Below, piece by piece: positions 53,496-62,103 of a DNA stretch of 64,000 nucleotides; positions within the stretch are counted from its first letter, which is position 1; every line of letters starts with the position of its first letter. The translations under genes and the position numbers were made by a program. The notes under the pieces are model-generated. The model was given only the letters and a program-made list of their open reading frames with translations. It ran no database searches and had not been told where the DNA came from. The DNA lies in NCBI GenBank assembly GCA_937863995.1, contig CALMIK010000037.1, positions 1 through 64,000 on the forward strand, written 5' to 3'. This DNA is from an uncultured Chelatococcus sp. Its GTDB lineage: Bacteria; Pseudomonadota; Alphaproteobacteria; Rhizobiales; Beijerinckiaceae.

Positions 53496-54580
53496 CAACA
53501 CCCTTTCTGCATATCAACGGCATCCGCAAGGTTTACGGCGACGTGGTCGCCACCGACCATGTCGACCTTGCCATCTCGCAGGGCGAGTTCATGACTTTCC
53601 TCGGTCCGTCGGGCTCGGGAAAATCGACGACACTCTATATCCTTGCGGGCTTTCAGGACCCGACCGCCGGCGATATCCTGCTGCAGGGCCGCTCGCTGCT
53701 GTCGACGCCGTCGCATAAGCGCAATATCGGCATGGTGTTCCAGCGCTATACCCTGTTTCCGCACCTGAGCGTGGGCGAGAACGTCGCCTTCCCGCTGCGC
53801 GTGCGGCGCGCCGGCAAGGACGAGATCGACCGAAAGGTGAAGAAGGCGCTCAAGCTCGTGCGCCTCGACGGCTTCGAGGACCGCATGTCGGCCAAGATGT
53901 CGGGCGGCCAGCAGCAGCGTGTCGCGCTGGCGCGGGCGCTCGTCTACGATCCGCCCGTGCTGCTGATGGACGAACCGCTGTCGGCGCTCGACAAGAAGCT
54001 GCGCGAGGAAATCCAGGTCGAGATCCGCCGTATCCATCAGGAAACCGGGGTAACGATCCTCTACGTCACCCACGATCAGGAAGAGGCCCTGCGGCTTTCC
54101 GACCGTATCGCCATCTTCAACAAAGGCAAGATCGAGCAGGTCGGCACCGGGCCGGAGCTTTACGCCAACCCGGCCACCCATTTCGTCGCGGACTTCATCG
54201 GTGACAGCGCGTTTCTGTGCGGGGAACTGGCTGCGATCGTCGGCGACCGGGCCACCATGCGCTTCGCAGATGGCGAGGTGCTGGCGGGGATTCCACTGCA
54301 CGGAATTGGCACCACGGGAGGCAAGGCCGAGTTGATGCTGCGGCCCGAGCGGATCGAACTTGCGGCGGGGCCTGGGCGCGAAGGGGCGACGCTGCCGGTC
54401 GTCGTCGAGGATGTCACCTTCCTTGGCAACAACAGCACCATCACCGCCCGCACCGGCTGGGGCGACGCATTGACCGTGCGCCTGAACTACGGCCATCCGA
54501 TGATCGGTTCCGTCACGCGCGGCGACAGGCTGCACGTGCATTGGCAGCCCGAAGACACCCACGTTTTTGTAAAGGCATAA
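53492..54580 (+). CDS. Polyamine-type ABC transporter ATP-binding protein (PotA-like)
   Basis: 362 residues. Walker A FLGPSGSGKSTTLYILAG, signature MSGGQQQRVALARAL, Walker B VLLMDEPLSALD, switch His in VTHDQEEALRLSDR, then a TOBE domain (LMLRPERIELAAGPG). The ATPase is the last transporter gene here but second in the other polyamine-type operon, so the two operons are independent acquisitions rather than a local duplication. Confidence 0.92.
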   Translation: MTTPFLHINGIRKVYGDVVATDHVDLAISQGEFMTFLGPSGSGKSTTLYILAGFQDPTAGDILLQGRSLLSTPSHKRNIGMVFQRYTLFPHLSVGENVAFPLRVRRAGKDEIDRKVKKALKLVRLDGFEDRMSAKMSGGQQQRVALARALVYDPPVLLMDEPLSALDKKLREEIQVEIRRIHQETGVTILYVTHDQEEALRLSDRIAIFNKGKIEQVGTGPELYANPATHFVADFIGDSAFLCGELAAIVGDRATMRFADGEVLAGIPLHGIGTTGGKAELMLRPERIELAAGPGREGATLPVVVEDVTFLGNNSTITARTGWGDALTVRLNYGHPMIGSVTRGDRLHVHWQPEDTHVFVKA

Positions 54581-54583
54581 GCG

Positions 54584-56023
54584 ATGCAACTGAACGATCC
54601 GAGCCTGCTCTGCACCGACGCCCATATCGCGGGCGCACCCTATGCCGGAACCGCCCGGTTTGTCGTCGACGATCCGGCAACCGGGGAGCGGCTCGCCGAA
54701 GTGGCCGATTGCACCCGCGCGGATGCCGCGCGCGCCATCGCGCTGGCGGCACGAGCGCAGCCGATGTGGGCGGCGCGGACAGGCAAGGAGCGGGCGGCGA
54801 TCCTGAGGCGCTGGCACGATCTCGTCGTCGCGAATGCCGATGATCTGGCGCTGATCCTGACGCGCGAGATGGGCAAGCCTCTGGCCGAGGCGAAGGGCGA
54901 AATTCTTTATGGCGCCTCCTACATCGAATGGTTCGCCGAAGAGGCCAAGCGCACCAATGGCGACGTTATTCCCGGGCATCAGCCGGACAAGCGGCTGATC
55001 GTGATCCGCCAGCCCGTGGGCGTGGTCGCGGCGATCACGCCCTGGAATTTTCCGAATGCGATGATCGCCCGCAAACTGGCTCCGGCGCTGGCGGCGGGAT
55101 GCGCTATCGTTGCCAAGCCCGCCGCCGAGACGCCGCTTTCGGCCCTCGCGCTGGCCGTGTTGGCGAAGCGGGCCGGCCTGCCGGACGGGCTGATGTCGAT
55201 CCTGCCCTCCACCGGCGCCGTGGGGCTCGGGCTCGAATTTTGCGAGAATCCGACCGTGCGCAAGATCAGCTTCACCGGCTCGACCAATGTCGGCCGCATC
55301 CTCATGCGGCAGGCCGCCGACCAGATCAAGAAGCTCTCGCTGGAGTTGGGCGGCAACGCGCCGTTCATCGTTTTCGACGATGCCGATCTGGATGCGGCAG
55401 TCGAAGGGGCGATGGTGTCGAAGTTCCGCAATGCGGGCCAGACCTGTGTCTGCACCAACCGGATCTACGTGCAGGCGGGTATCCACGATGCGTTCGTCGA
55501 GCGGCTGGCCATAGCGGTTTCAGCGTTGCGGGTGGGGCCGGGAACCGCTGCGGACAGCCAGATCGGCCCGCTGATCAACGCCGCCGCATTGGACAAGGTC
55601 ACGTCGCACCTGTCCGACGCCCGGGACAAGGGCGCTGAAGTAAAGCACGGCGGGGTGTCTCTCACAGGCCGGTTCTTCCAGCCCACCGTGCTGACGGGCG
55701 TCACGGCAGCTATGCGGATCGCGCGGGAGGAAACCTTCGGTCCGGTTGCGCCGGTTTTCCGGTTCGAGACCGAGGCGGAAGTCATCGCCGCCGCCAACGA
55801 CAGCGAGTTCGGTCTGGCTTCCTACGTCTACACCCGTGATCTTTCCCGCGCGTGGCGAATGATGGAAGCGCTCGAATATGGCATGGTCGGCATCAATACA
55901 GGGTTGATTTCCACGGAGCTCGCGCCTTTTGGCGGGATCAAGCAATCCGGAATTGGCCGAGAAGGCTCGCTTTACGGAATTGATGATTATCTCGAACTGA
56001 AATACGCCTGCCTTTCGATATAA
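54584..56023 (+). CDS. Succinate-semialdehyde-type aldehyde dehydrogenase (third)
   Basis: 479 residues. FRNAGQTCVCTNRIYVQAG with the nucleophile Cys, LSLELGGNAPFIVFDDAD with the base Glu, and AAITPWNFPNAMIARKLAP with the oxyanion Asn closely match GabD-type NADP-dependent succinate-semialdehyde dehydrogenases. If so, the pathway of this operon ends in succinate, as expected for a four-carbon amine or N-heterocycle skeleton. It starts three bases after the ATPase stop and ends the operon before a terminator. Confidence 0.92.
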   Translation: MQLNDPSLLCTDAHIAGAPYAGTARFVVDDPATGERLAEVADCTRADAARAIALAARAQPMWAARTGKERAAILRRWHDLVVANADDLALILTREMGKPLAEAKGEILYGASYIEWFAEEAKRTNGDVIPGHQPDKRLIVIRQPVGVVAAITPWNFPNAMIARKLAPALAAGCAIVAKPAAETPLSALALAVLAKRAGLPDGLMSILPSTGAVGLGLEFCENPTVRKISFTGSTNVGRILMRQAADQIKKLSLELGGNAPFIVFDDADLDAAVEGAMVSKFRNAGQTCVCTNRIYVQAGIHDAFVERLAIAVSALRVGPGTAADSQIGPLINAAALDKVTSHLSDARDKGAEVKHGGVSLTGRFFQPTVLTGVTAAMRIAREETFGPVAPVFRFETEAEVIAAANDSEFGLASYVYTRDLSRAWRMMEALEYGMVGINTGLISTELAPFGGIKQSGIGREGSLYGIDDYLELKYACLSI

Positions 56024-56141
56024 GGCAGCGTACCGGCGGATCTGGGATAGAGGCGCGCGGGCCGCGCGCCTTTTACGGGCGCTATCCGGTTCGTCGCTGC
56101 CGGCGGCCATGTCGCTTCTCTCGTTGCCCGCACAGAAAGAT

Positions 56142-56174
56142 AACCCGCTAAGGCAATGGCTTGGCGGGTTTTTT
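56142..56174 (+). terminator. Intrinsic terminator of the monooxygenase/transporter operon
   Basis: AACCCGC (56142-56148) pairs with GCGGGTT (56164-56170), and the run of T continues to 56174. This is the clearest Rho-independent terminator in the window, about 120 bases after the last aldehyde dehydrogenase stop. Confidence 0.85.
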
Positions 56175-56338
56175 GTTGTCTATATGCCCAAGCCGGACTC
56201 TTGCTGTGAAAGCGCAAGCACGGCCTGTCGGCAGGCACCTTCCATAAGGGGAAGACGGGGCTCGGCGGCGCTCTCCTCCTGCCATTGCCGCAGCATCCGC
56301 AGCCGATGCGTGACAGGCGAGATGCCTAAATTTCGCGC

Positions 56339-56366
56339 TTGATTAAAAAACGAACGTTCGTATATA
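56339..56366 (+). promoter_or_regulatory. Promoter with embedded TetR operator
   Basis: TTGATT (56339-56344), 16 bases, TATATA (56361-56366). The perfect palindrome ACGAACGTTCGT (56350-56361) fills the spacer and touches the -10. A repressor bound here would block RNA polymerase. The layout is typical of self-repressing TetR regulators of efflux pumps. Confidence 0.8.
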
Positions 56367-56395
56367 TAGCGCTCGAATTTGGTCAGGAGATTGCT

Positions 56396-56956
56396 GTGGC
56401 TCGCATCAGAAGGATCGAGGACGACGAAGTATTCGACGCCGCCGAGAGGGTCGTCATCCGGATGGGCATGGCCGGTCTCTCCATCGATGCGGTCGCGAAA
56501 GAGGCCGGAATCAGCAAGGCGCGCGTCCTCTACGATTTCAAATCCAAGGCGGCGCTTCTCGAAGCGCTCATCGATCGGCGGTTGAACGCGGACCGGCGGC
56601 ACACGCGCGAGGCCGTCGAGGCGAGCAGTGATACGGCGCATCCCGAGCTCTTCGGCCGCATAGAAGCCGCCCGGCCGGCGTTCGGTCACGCCGACAGGGT
56701 CATCATGCTGGCCGTCAACGCTGCCCTGTCGAGCAGGGCTGAACTCCGCAACCGGTTCCGGGAATGGTCGAGGGAAGACCTGGACGCGGTGGTCGGCAAC
56801 TGTTGCAGGTCGCGCGCCGCGCTGATGGCTTACCTCGCGCTGCTCGGCTTCTACTGCACGGAACTCTTCGATTTTCATCGTTGGGATCAGGCGGAGCGTC
56901 TCCGCATCCTCGACGAGATTCAGACGGTCTTCCTCTCCTTTCCCGAGCCGGCGTGA
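56396..56956 (+). CDS. TetR-family regulator of the RND pump (first of two paralogues)
   Basis: 186 residues from GTG 56396, with CAGGAGA ending five bases upstream; an ATG-type start further upstream would lie within the promoter. Helix-turn-helix: VFDAAERVVIRMGMAGLSID then VAKEAGISKARVLYDFKSKA. The C-terminal half contains SRAALMAYLALLGFYCTELF and FHRWDQAERLRILDEIQT. Its close relative at 61543 has the same length. It likely represses itself through the palindrome in its promoter, and possibly the pump genes 68 bases downstream. Confidence 0.9.
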   Translation: MARIRRIEDDEVFDAAERVVIRMGMAGLSIDAVAKEAGISKARVLYDFKSKAALLEALIDRRLNADRRHTREAVEASSDTAHPELFGRIEAARPAFGHADRVIMLAVNAALSSRAELRNRFREWSREDLDAVVGNCCRSRAALMAYLALLGFYCTELFDFHRWDQAERLRILDEIQTVFLSFPEPA

Positions 56957-57023
56957 AGCCGGCGGCGTCAGGCGGCAGGCCCTGCTCGACCGACAGAACT
57001 CAACAGCTTTGAGGCGTATACTC

Positions 57024-58235
57024 ATGAACAACAGACGCGGAAATTTGCCGGTTGCCCGGAAAGGGCTTCTGCCGGCCTCGATCCTTGCGACGTCGATCCT
57101 TGCGACGTCGATCCTGATGGGGGCGCTGTCGCCGGCGCTCGCGCAGGCGGGTGGCGAGCTGCCGCCTCCCGCTGTCGGCGTCATCACTTTGCAGGCGCGC
57201 GCCGTTCCCGTGGTCAGCGAATTGCCCGGCCGCGTCGCCGCGACGCGCGTTTCCGAGGTGCGGGCACGTGTCTCCGGCATCCTGCAGGAGCGCGTGTTCG
57301 AGCAGGGAACGCTCGTCCACGAAGGAGATGTTCTTTACCGCATCGACCCGCGGTTGTTCCACGCGAGGGTCGCCAGCGCCGAGGCCGTGCTGCAGAAGGC
57401 AAGGGCCGGGCAGCTGCACGCGCGCCAGCAGCTGGAGCGGCAAAAGACGCTCCGGGAGCGCGAGGCAACGAGCGGCGTGCAGTACGACGCGGCGGCGGTT
57501 GTGCTCGCCCAGGCCGATGCCGACGTCGCGCTGGCCCAGGCCGCTCTCGACGAGGCGCGCATCAACCTCGGCTACACCGAGGTCAAGGCGCCGATCACCG
57601 GCATCATCGGCGGGGCGCTCGTCACCGAAGGCGCGCTGGTGACGGCCGACGGTACGCAGAATCTCGCGCTGATCCAGCAGATCGATCCGGTCTACGCCGA
57701 TTTCACCCAGTCCTCTTCACAGCTGCTGGCGCTGAAGCGCGCCGTGGATGAGGGCAAGCTTGAAAGCCCCGCGCCGGGACAGGCCCGCGTCGAACTCGTG
57801 TTCGACGACGGCAGGGTCTATGCGGAGCCGGGTAAGCTCCTGTTCTCCAGCGCGGGCGTGGATGCGACCACCGGCCAGGTGACGCTGCGCGCCGAGTTCC
57901 CGAACCCGAAGGGCGACCTGTTGCCGGGGCTTTACGTCCGCGTTCGCGCCGAGCAGGCGGTACGGCAGGATGCGATCGTCATCCCGCAGCGGGCCGTGAT
58001 CCGCACCCCGGACGGCAAGGCGCAGGTCTACCTGGTGGCGGACGACGCGACCGCGCAGGTTCGCGACGTCGAGCTCGGCCTCGCCGTCGGCAACAAATGG
58101 ATCGTGGAACGCGGCCTGACGCACGGTGAGCGGGTGATCGTGGACGGCGTGCAGAAGGCGCAGCCGGGTAGCAAGGTCGTGCCCGAAGCGGCGGTCGACG
58201 CCGCGAGCGCGGCGACCGACGGGAAGGTGCAGTGA
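57024..58235 (+). CDS. RND efflux periplasmic adaptor (AcrA/MexA-like)
   Basis: 403 residues. Signal peptide with a small internal repeat, mature start near AQAGGELPPP. The family blocks are GVITLQARAVPVVSELPGRV, lipoyl half VRARVSGILQERVFEQGTLV, a helical hairpin (residues about 110-170), LGYTEVKAPITGIIGGALV and VIPQRAVIRTPDGKAQVYLV. It links the inner-membrane pump to an outer-membrane channel. No lipobox is present, so it is probably anchored differently or soluble. ATG 57024 chosen; TTG 57009 is an alternative. Stop overlaps the pump start. Confidence 0.92.
   Translation: MNNRRGNLPVARKGLLPASILATSILATSILMGALSPALAQAGGELPPPAVGVITLQARAVPVVSELPGRVAATRVSEVRARVSGILQERVFEQGTLVHEGDVLYRIDPRLFHARVASAEAVLQKARAGQLHARQQLERQKTLREREATSGVQYDAAAVVLAQADADVALAQAALDEARINLGYTEVKAPITGIIGGALVTEGALVTADGTQNLALIQQIDPVYADFTQSSSQLLALKRAVDEGKLESPAPGQARVELVFDDGRVYAEPGKLLFSSAGVDATTGQVTLRAEFPNPKGDLLPGLYVRVRAEQAVRQDAIVIPQRAVIRTPDGKAQVYLVADDATAQVRDVELGLAVGNKWIVERGLTHGERVIVDGVQKAQPGSKVVPEAAVDAASAATDGKVQ
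57078..57115 (+). repeat. 15-bp tandem repeat in the adaptor signal peptide
   Basis: TCGATCCTTGCGACG occurs at 57078-57092 and 57093-57107, followed by eight bases of a third copy. It encodes the repeated SILAT in the hydrophobic core. Copy-number change by slippage would lengthen or shorten the signal peptide in frame. Confidence 0.9.
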
Positions 58236-61200
58236 TGGCAAGGTTCTTCATCAACCGGCCGATCCTGGCCTGGGTCTTCGCAATCTTCATTTCGCTCGGC
58301 GGCGTCATCGCCCTGCCGTTCCTGCCGGTGGCGCAATATCCCAAGGTCGCGCCGCCGCAGCTCACCATCTCGACGAGCTATCCCGGCGCCTCGCCGCAGG
58401 AAATCTATCAGGGCGTCACCCGGCAGATCGAGGAGGAGCTGAACGGTGTCGACGGCCTGATGTATTTCGAATCCACGTCCGACACGACTGGCTCCATCAG
58501 CATCACCGTGACCTTCGCCGCCGGAACGGACATCGACCAGGCTTCGGTCAAGGTCCAGAACGCCATTCGCCGCGTCGAGCCGCGGCTGCCGCAGGCGGTG
58601 AAGTCGCAGGGCATCAACGTCGAGGAGGCCGGTACCGGCTTCCTGATGCTCGTCTCGCTCAACTCGACCGATGGCGCGCTGGATGACGTCGGCCTCGGCG
58701 ACTACCTGACGCGCAACGTGCTCGGCGAGTTGCGGCGCCTCGACGGCGTCGGCCGCGTGCAGCTCTTCGCGGCGCAGCGCGCCATGCGCGTCTGGATCGA
58801 TCCCGGCAAGATGGTCGGTTACAACATCACGACCGCTGACATCAGCGCCGCGATCGCCGCGCAGAACGCCCAGGTCGCCGCCGGCCAGATCGGCGCGGCC
58901 CCCAACCCGGTCAGCCAGGATCTGACCGCCACCGTGCTCGTCCAGGGCCAATTGGCCGATCCCGAGGAGTTCGCGGCCATCATCCTGCGGGCGAATCCCG
59001 ATGGCTCGACCGTGCGCCTGCGGGATGTGGCGCGCGTCGAGATCGGTGCGGAGGTCTACAACTTTTCCACCCGGCTGAACGGCAAGCCCACGGCCTCGGC
59101 GGCCATCCAGCTGTCGTCGACCGGCAACGCGGTCGCCACCGCGACGGCCGTGAAGGCCAAGATGCAGGAGCTGTCGCGCTTCTTCCCGCAGGGTATCGAA
59201 TATTCCGTTCCTTACGACACCAGCCCCTTCGTGACCGCGTCCATCGAGAAGGTCATCCATACGCTTATCGAGGCGGTGGCACTGGTCTTCGTCGTGATGT
59301 TCGTGTTCCTGCAGAACTTCCGCTACACGGTCATTCCGACACTCGTCGTGCCGGTGGCGTTGCTTGGAACATGCGCCGTCATGCTGGTGACGGGATTCTC
59401 GATCAACGTGCTGACCATGTTCGCCATGGTGCTGGCCATCGGCATCCTTGTCGACGATGCGATCGTCGTGGTCGAGAACGTCGAGCGCATCATGGCCGAG
59501 GAGGGCCTGTCGCCCAAGGCGGCGACGCTGAAGGCCATGGAGCAGATCACCGGCGCCATTCTCGGCATCACGCTGGTGCTGGCCTGTGTGTTCATGCCGA
59601 TGGCCGTCTTTCCGGGATCGACGGGCATCATCTACCGCCAGTTCAGCCTGACGATGGTCGTCTCGATTCTGTTCTCGGCTTTCCTCGCCCTGTCGCTGAC
59701 GCCGGCGCTCTGCGCCACCTTCCTGAAGCCGATCCCGAAGGGGCACCACGAGAAGCGTGGTCTGGGGGGCTGGTTCAACCGCAACTTTGACAGGTTGACG
59801 CAGGGCTATTTCGGCGTCGTCACCGGCATGGCGCGCAGGGCTGGGCGGGTGATGGTGGTCTATCTCGCGCTCGTGGTCGGGCTCGGCTACCTGTTCATCA
59901 ACCTGCCGGGCGGCTTCGTCCCGAACGAGGATCAGGGCTTCCTGATCGTCGACGTGCAGGGACCGCCCGAGGCCAGCCGAAACCGGACGCTGGCGTCGTT
60001 GCAGGAGATCGAGAAAATCTTCGCGGCGGAGTCCGCGGTCGAGAACGTCGTCGCCATCCAGGGCTTCAGCTTTTCCGGCACCGGACCCAATGCCGCGCTC
60101 GTGTTCGTCACCCTCAAGGACTGGTCCGAACGCGGCGAAGGCAACAGCGTCCAGGAAATCGCCGACCGGGCCAATATGCAGCTGTTTGGACTGAAGGATG
60201 CGACGAGCTTCGCCCTGTCGCCGCCGCCGATCGAGGGCTTCGGCACATCCAACGGCTTCACCTTCCGCCTGCAGGATCGCGGCGGCAAAGGGCAGGCAGC
60301 GCTCAACACCGCTGCCGGGCAACTGATGGCGCAAGCGACGCAGTCCGGCCTCATCGTCGGCATCAGGCCGGAGGGCATGCCGGACGCCGCGCAGCTCATG
60401 CTGGTCATCGACCGCGAGAAGGCCAACACCTTCGGTGTGACCTTCGCCGACATCAACGACACCATCACCGCCAACCTCGGCTCGTCGTACATCAACGACT
60501 TCCCGAACACGGGCCGCATGCAACGCGTGATCGTGCAGGCGCAGGACAAGGACCGCCTGCAGGCGGAGGACCTGCTGCAGCTGAACGTTCGCAACGTGCA
60601 TGGCGGCATGGTGCCGCTGTCGTCCTTCGCCATCGCCGAATGGCGCAAGGGCGCGGCGCAGATCGTGGGCTACAACGGCTATCCGACCGTGCGCATTACC
60701 GGCGAGCCGGCAGCCGGCGTCTCGTCCGGCGCCGCGATCGCCGAGATGGAGCGCCTTGCTGCCGCATTGCCGGATGGCTTCGGCTTCGAATGGACGGGGC
60801 AGTCGCTGGAGGAGATCACCTCGGGCAACCAGGCGCCGATGCTCTTCGGCCTCAGCATCCTGTTCGTCTTCCTGCTGCTGGCGGGGCTTTACGAAAGCTG
60901 GTCTATCCCGCTGTCGGTCATGCTGGTGGTGCCGCTTGGCGTCATCGGCTGCGTGCTTGCCGTGATGCTGCGCGGGATGCCGAACGACATCTACTTCAAG
61001 GTCGGGCTCATCGCCATCATCGGTCTGTCGGCCAAGAACGCAATTCTGATCGTCGAGTTCGCCAAGGACTACTACGCCGGGGGTAAGTCACTCGTCGACT
61101 CGGCCGTCGACGCCGCGCGGGTGCGCTTCCGGCCGATCGTTATGACGTCGCTCGCTTTCACGCTCGGCGTCGTGCCGCTGGCCATCGCCACCGGCCCCAG

Positions 61201-61390
61201 CGCAGCGAGCCAGAACGCCATCGGCACAGGCGTGCTGGGCGGCATGATCTCGGCGACCGTGCTGGCGGTGTTCTTCGTCCCGGCCTTCTTTGTGTTCGTG
61301 CTGAAGCTGTTCCGCACGAAGCCGAAGAAACACGATTCCGATGCGGAGAGCTCATCCCCGCAGCCCGCGCCGCTTCCCCACTCGGTCTGA
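58235..61390 (+). CDS. RND multidrug efflux pump, HAE1 family (AcrB/MexB-like)
   Basis: 1051 residues, normal length. MARFFINRPILAWVFAIFIS opens the protein. The proton-relay residues are in place: two Asp in GILVDDAIVVVENVERIM and Lys in IIGLSAKNAILIVEFAKD. Twelve membrane helices and two large periplasmic loops are expected. It exports drugs, solvents or bile-salt-like compounds with the adaptor. No outer-membrane channel gene is in the window, so a TolC/OprM-type protein must come from elsewhere. ATG 58235 overlaps the adaptor stop by one base. Confidence 0.95.
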   Translation: MARFFINRPILAWVFAIFISLGGVIALPFLPVAQYPKVAPPQLTISTSYPGASPQEIYQGVTRQIEEELNGVDGLMYFESTSDTTGSISITVTFAAGTDIDQASVKVQNAIRRVEPRLPQAVKSQGINVEEAGTGFLMLVSLNSTDGALDDVGLGDYLTRNVLGELRRLDGVGRVQLFAAQRAMRVWIDPGKMVGYNITTADISAAIAAQNAQVAAGQIGAAPNPVSQDLTATVLVQGQLADPEEFAAIILRANPDGSTVRLRDVARVEIGAEVYNFSTRLNGKPTASAAIQLSSTGNAVATATAVKAKMQELSRFFPQGIEYSVPYDTSPFVTASIEKVIHTLIEAVALVFVVMFVFLQNFRYTVIPTLVVPVALLGTCAVMLVTGFSINVLTMFAMVLAIGILVDDAIVVVENVERIMAEEGLSPKAATLKAMEQITGAILGITLVLACVFMPMAVFPGSTGIIYRQFSLTMVVSILFSAFLALSLTPALCATFLKPIPKGHHEKRGLGGWFNRNFDRLTQGYFGVVTGMARRAGRVMVVYLALVVGLGYLFINLPGGFVPNEDQGFLIVDVQGPPEASRNRTLASLQEIEKIFAAESAVENVVAIQGFSFSGTGPNAALVFVTLKDWSERGEGNSVQEIADRANMQLFGLKDATSFALSPPPIEGFGTSNGFTFRLQDRGGKGQAALNTAAGQLMAQATQSGLIVGIRPEGMPDAAQLMLVIDREKANTFGVTFADINDTITANLGSSYINDFPNTGRMQRVIVQAQDKDRLQAEDLLQLNVRNVHGGMVPLSSFAIAEWRKGAAQIVGYNGYPTVRITGEPAAGVSSGAAIAEMERLAAALPDGFGFEWTGQSLEEITSGNQAPMLFGLSILFVFLLLAGLYESWSIPLSVMLVVPLGVIGCVLAVMLRGMPNDIYFKVGLIAIIGLSAKNAILIVEFAKDYYAGGKSLVDSAVDAARVRFRPIVMTSLAFTLGVVPLAIATGPSAASQNAIGTGVLGGMISATVLAVFFVPAFFVFVLKLFRTKPKKHDSDAESSSPQPAPLPHSV

Positions 61391-61403
61391 GTTGAGCGGA
61401 AGG

Positions 61404-61433
61404 CTCCCCGCCCGCTTGACCCCGGGCGGGGAG
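61404..61433 (+). terminator. Strong GC hairpin after the RND pump gene
   Basis: CTCCCCGCCCG (61404-61414) and CGGGCGGGGAG (61423-61433) form a perfect 11-bp stem with an 8-base loop, 13 bases after the pump stop. There is no T-run, so it may work with Rho or protect the pump mRNA. Confidence 0.65.
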
Positions 61434-61542
61434 GAACATTCCACGCGTTGCCATTCGAAAGCTTGCCTGCGAGGATCTTGCCGTCACGTCCGGGTGAATG
61501 CGATAGACGTCGTGACGCTTGATCGTCTTGGAGGGTGCCGGG

Positions 61543-62103
61543 TTGGCTCGAAGCAGGAAAATTGAAGAGGATGACGTTCTCGATGCAGCGGAGCGGGTGA
61601 TCGTGCGGCTCGGCGCGGCCGGCGTGTCGATCGACGCCGTCGCCCGGGAAGCGGGGATCAGCAAGGCGCGCGTCGTCTACACCCACAAGTCCAAGAGCGC
61701 TCTCCTCGAGGCATTGATCGACCGCCGGGTCAAGGCGGAGAAGGAGCGCACGCGCGAGGCGGTCGAAAGCAGCCGGGACACGCCGCACCCGGAACTTTTC
61801 GGCCGCATTGCCGCCGCGGCTGAAATTCCCGGCAACGAGGATCGCGCGGTCATGCTCGCCATCAGCGCTTCCCTGTCGAGCGAGGAGAAACTGCAAGGCC
61901 TGATGCGGGACTGGACCCGGGAAGACCTGATGGCCATCGAGAGCGACGGCCGCCGCCCGCGCGCGGCATTGATGGCCTACCTGGCCCTGACGGGCTTCTA
62001 CTGCATCGAGCATTTCGACTTCCATCGTTGGGAGGAAGCGGAACGGCTGCGTATTCTCGACGATATCAGGACAATCTTCACCTCGTTCCCCGAAACGAGC
62101 TGA
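61543..62103 (+). CDS. TetR-family regulator (second paralogue, downstream of the pump)
   Basis: 186 residues from TTG 61543 with GGAGGG about nine bases upstream. This start gives exactly the length and alignment of the paralogue at 56396. Helix-turn-helix VLDAAERVIVRLGAAGVSID then VAREAGISKARVVYTHKSKS. Nearly the same core (ARVVY-HKSKSALLEALIDRR, HPELFGRIAAA, ALMAYLALTGFYCIEHFDFH). The two probably arose by duplication and could form mixed dimers or sense different ligands. Confidence 0.88.
   Translation: MARSRKIEEDDVLDAAERVIVRLGAAGVSIDAVAREAGISKARVVYTHKSKSALLEALIDRRVKAEKERTREAVESSRDTPHPELFGRIAAAAEIPGNEDRAVMLAISASLSSEEKLQGLMRDWTREDLMAIESDGRRPRAALMAYLALTGFYCIEHFDFHRWEEAERLRILDDIRTIFTSFPETS

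Larger units (their letters stand above)
56024..56395. other. Gap between catabolic operon and efflux locus
   Basis: 372 bases holding an intrinsic terminator (56142-56174) and the promoter/operator of the first efflux tetR (56339-56366). Bases 56175-56338 show no recognised feature. Confidence 0.6.

Noticed and set aside
53066..55486. 806-codon antisense open frame over the permease, ATPase and aldehyde dehydrogenase genes
   Set aside because: No motif or signal; the opposite strand encodes complete known families.
56180..56395. Minus-strand reading NQARNLGISPVTHRLRMLRQ in the gap before tetR
   Set aside because: It faintly recalls a LysR-type helix-turn-helix, but it runs into the complement of tetR, lacks a start and shows no further homology.
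58028..60601. 857-codon open frame antisense to the adaptor and RND pump genes
   Set aside because: Composition is His/Arg/Asp-rich with no family resemblance; it is the complement of well-recognised genes in GC-rich DNA.
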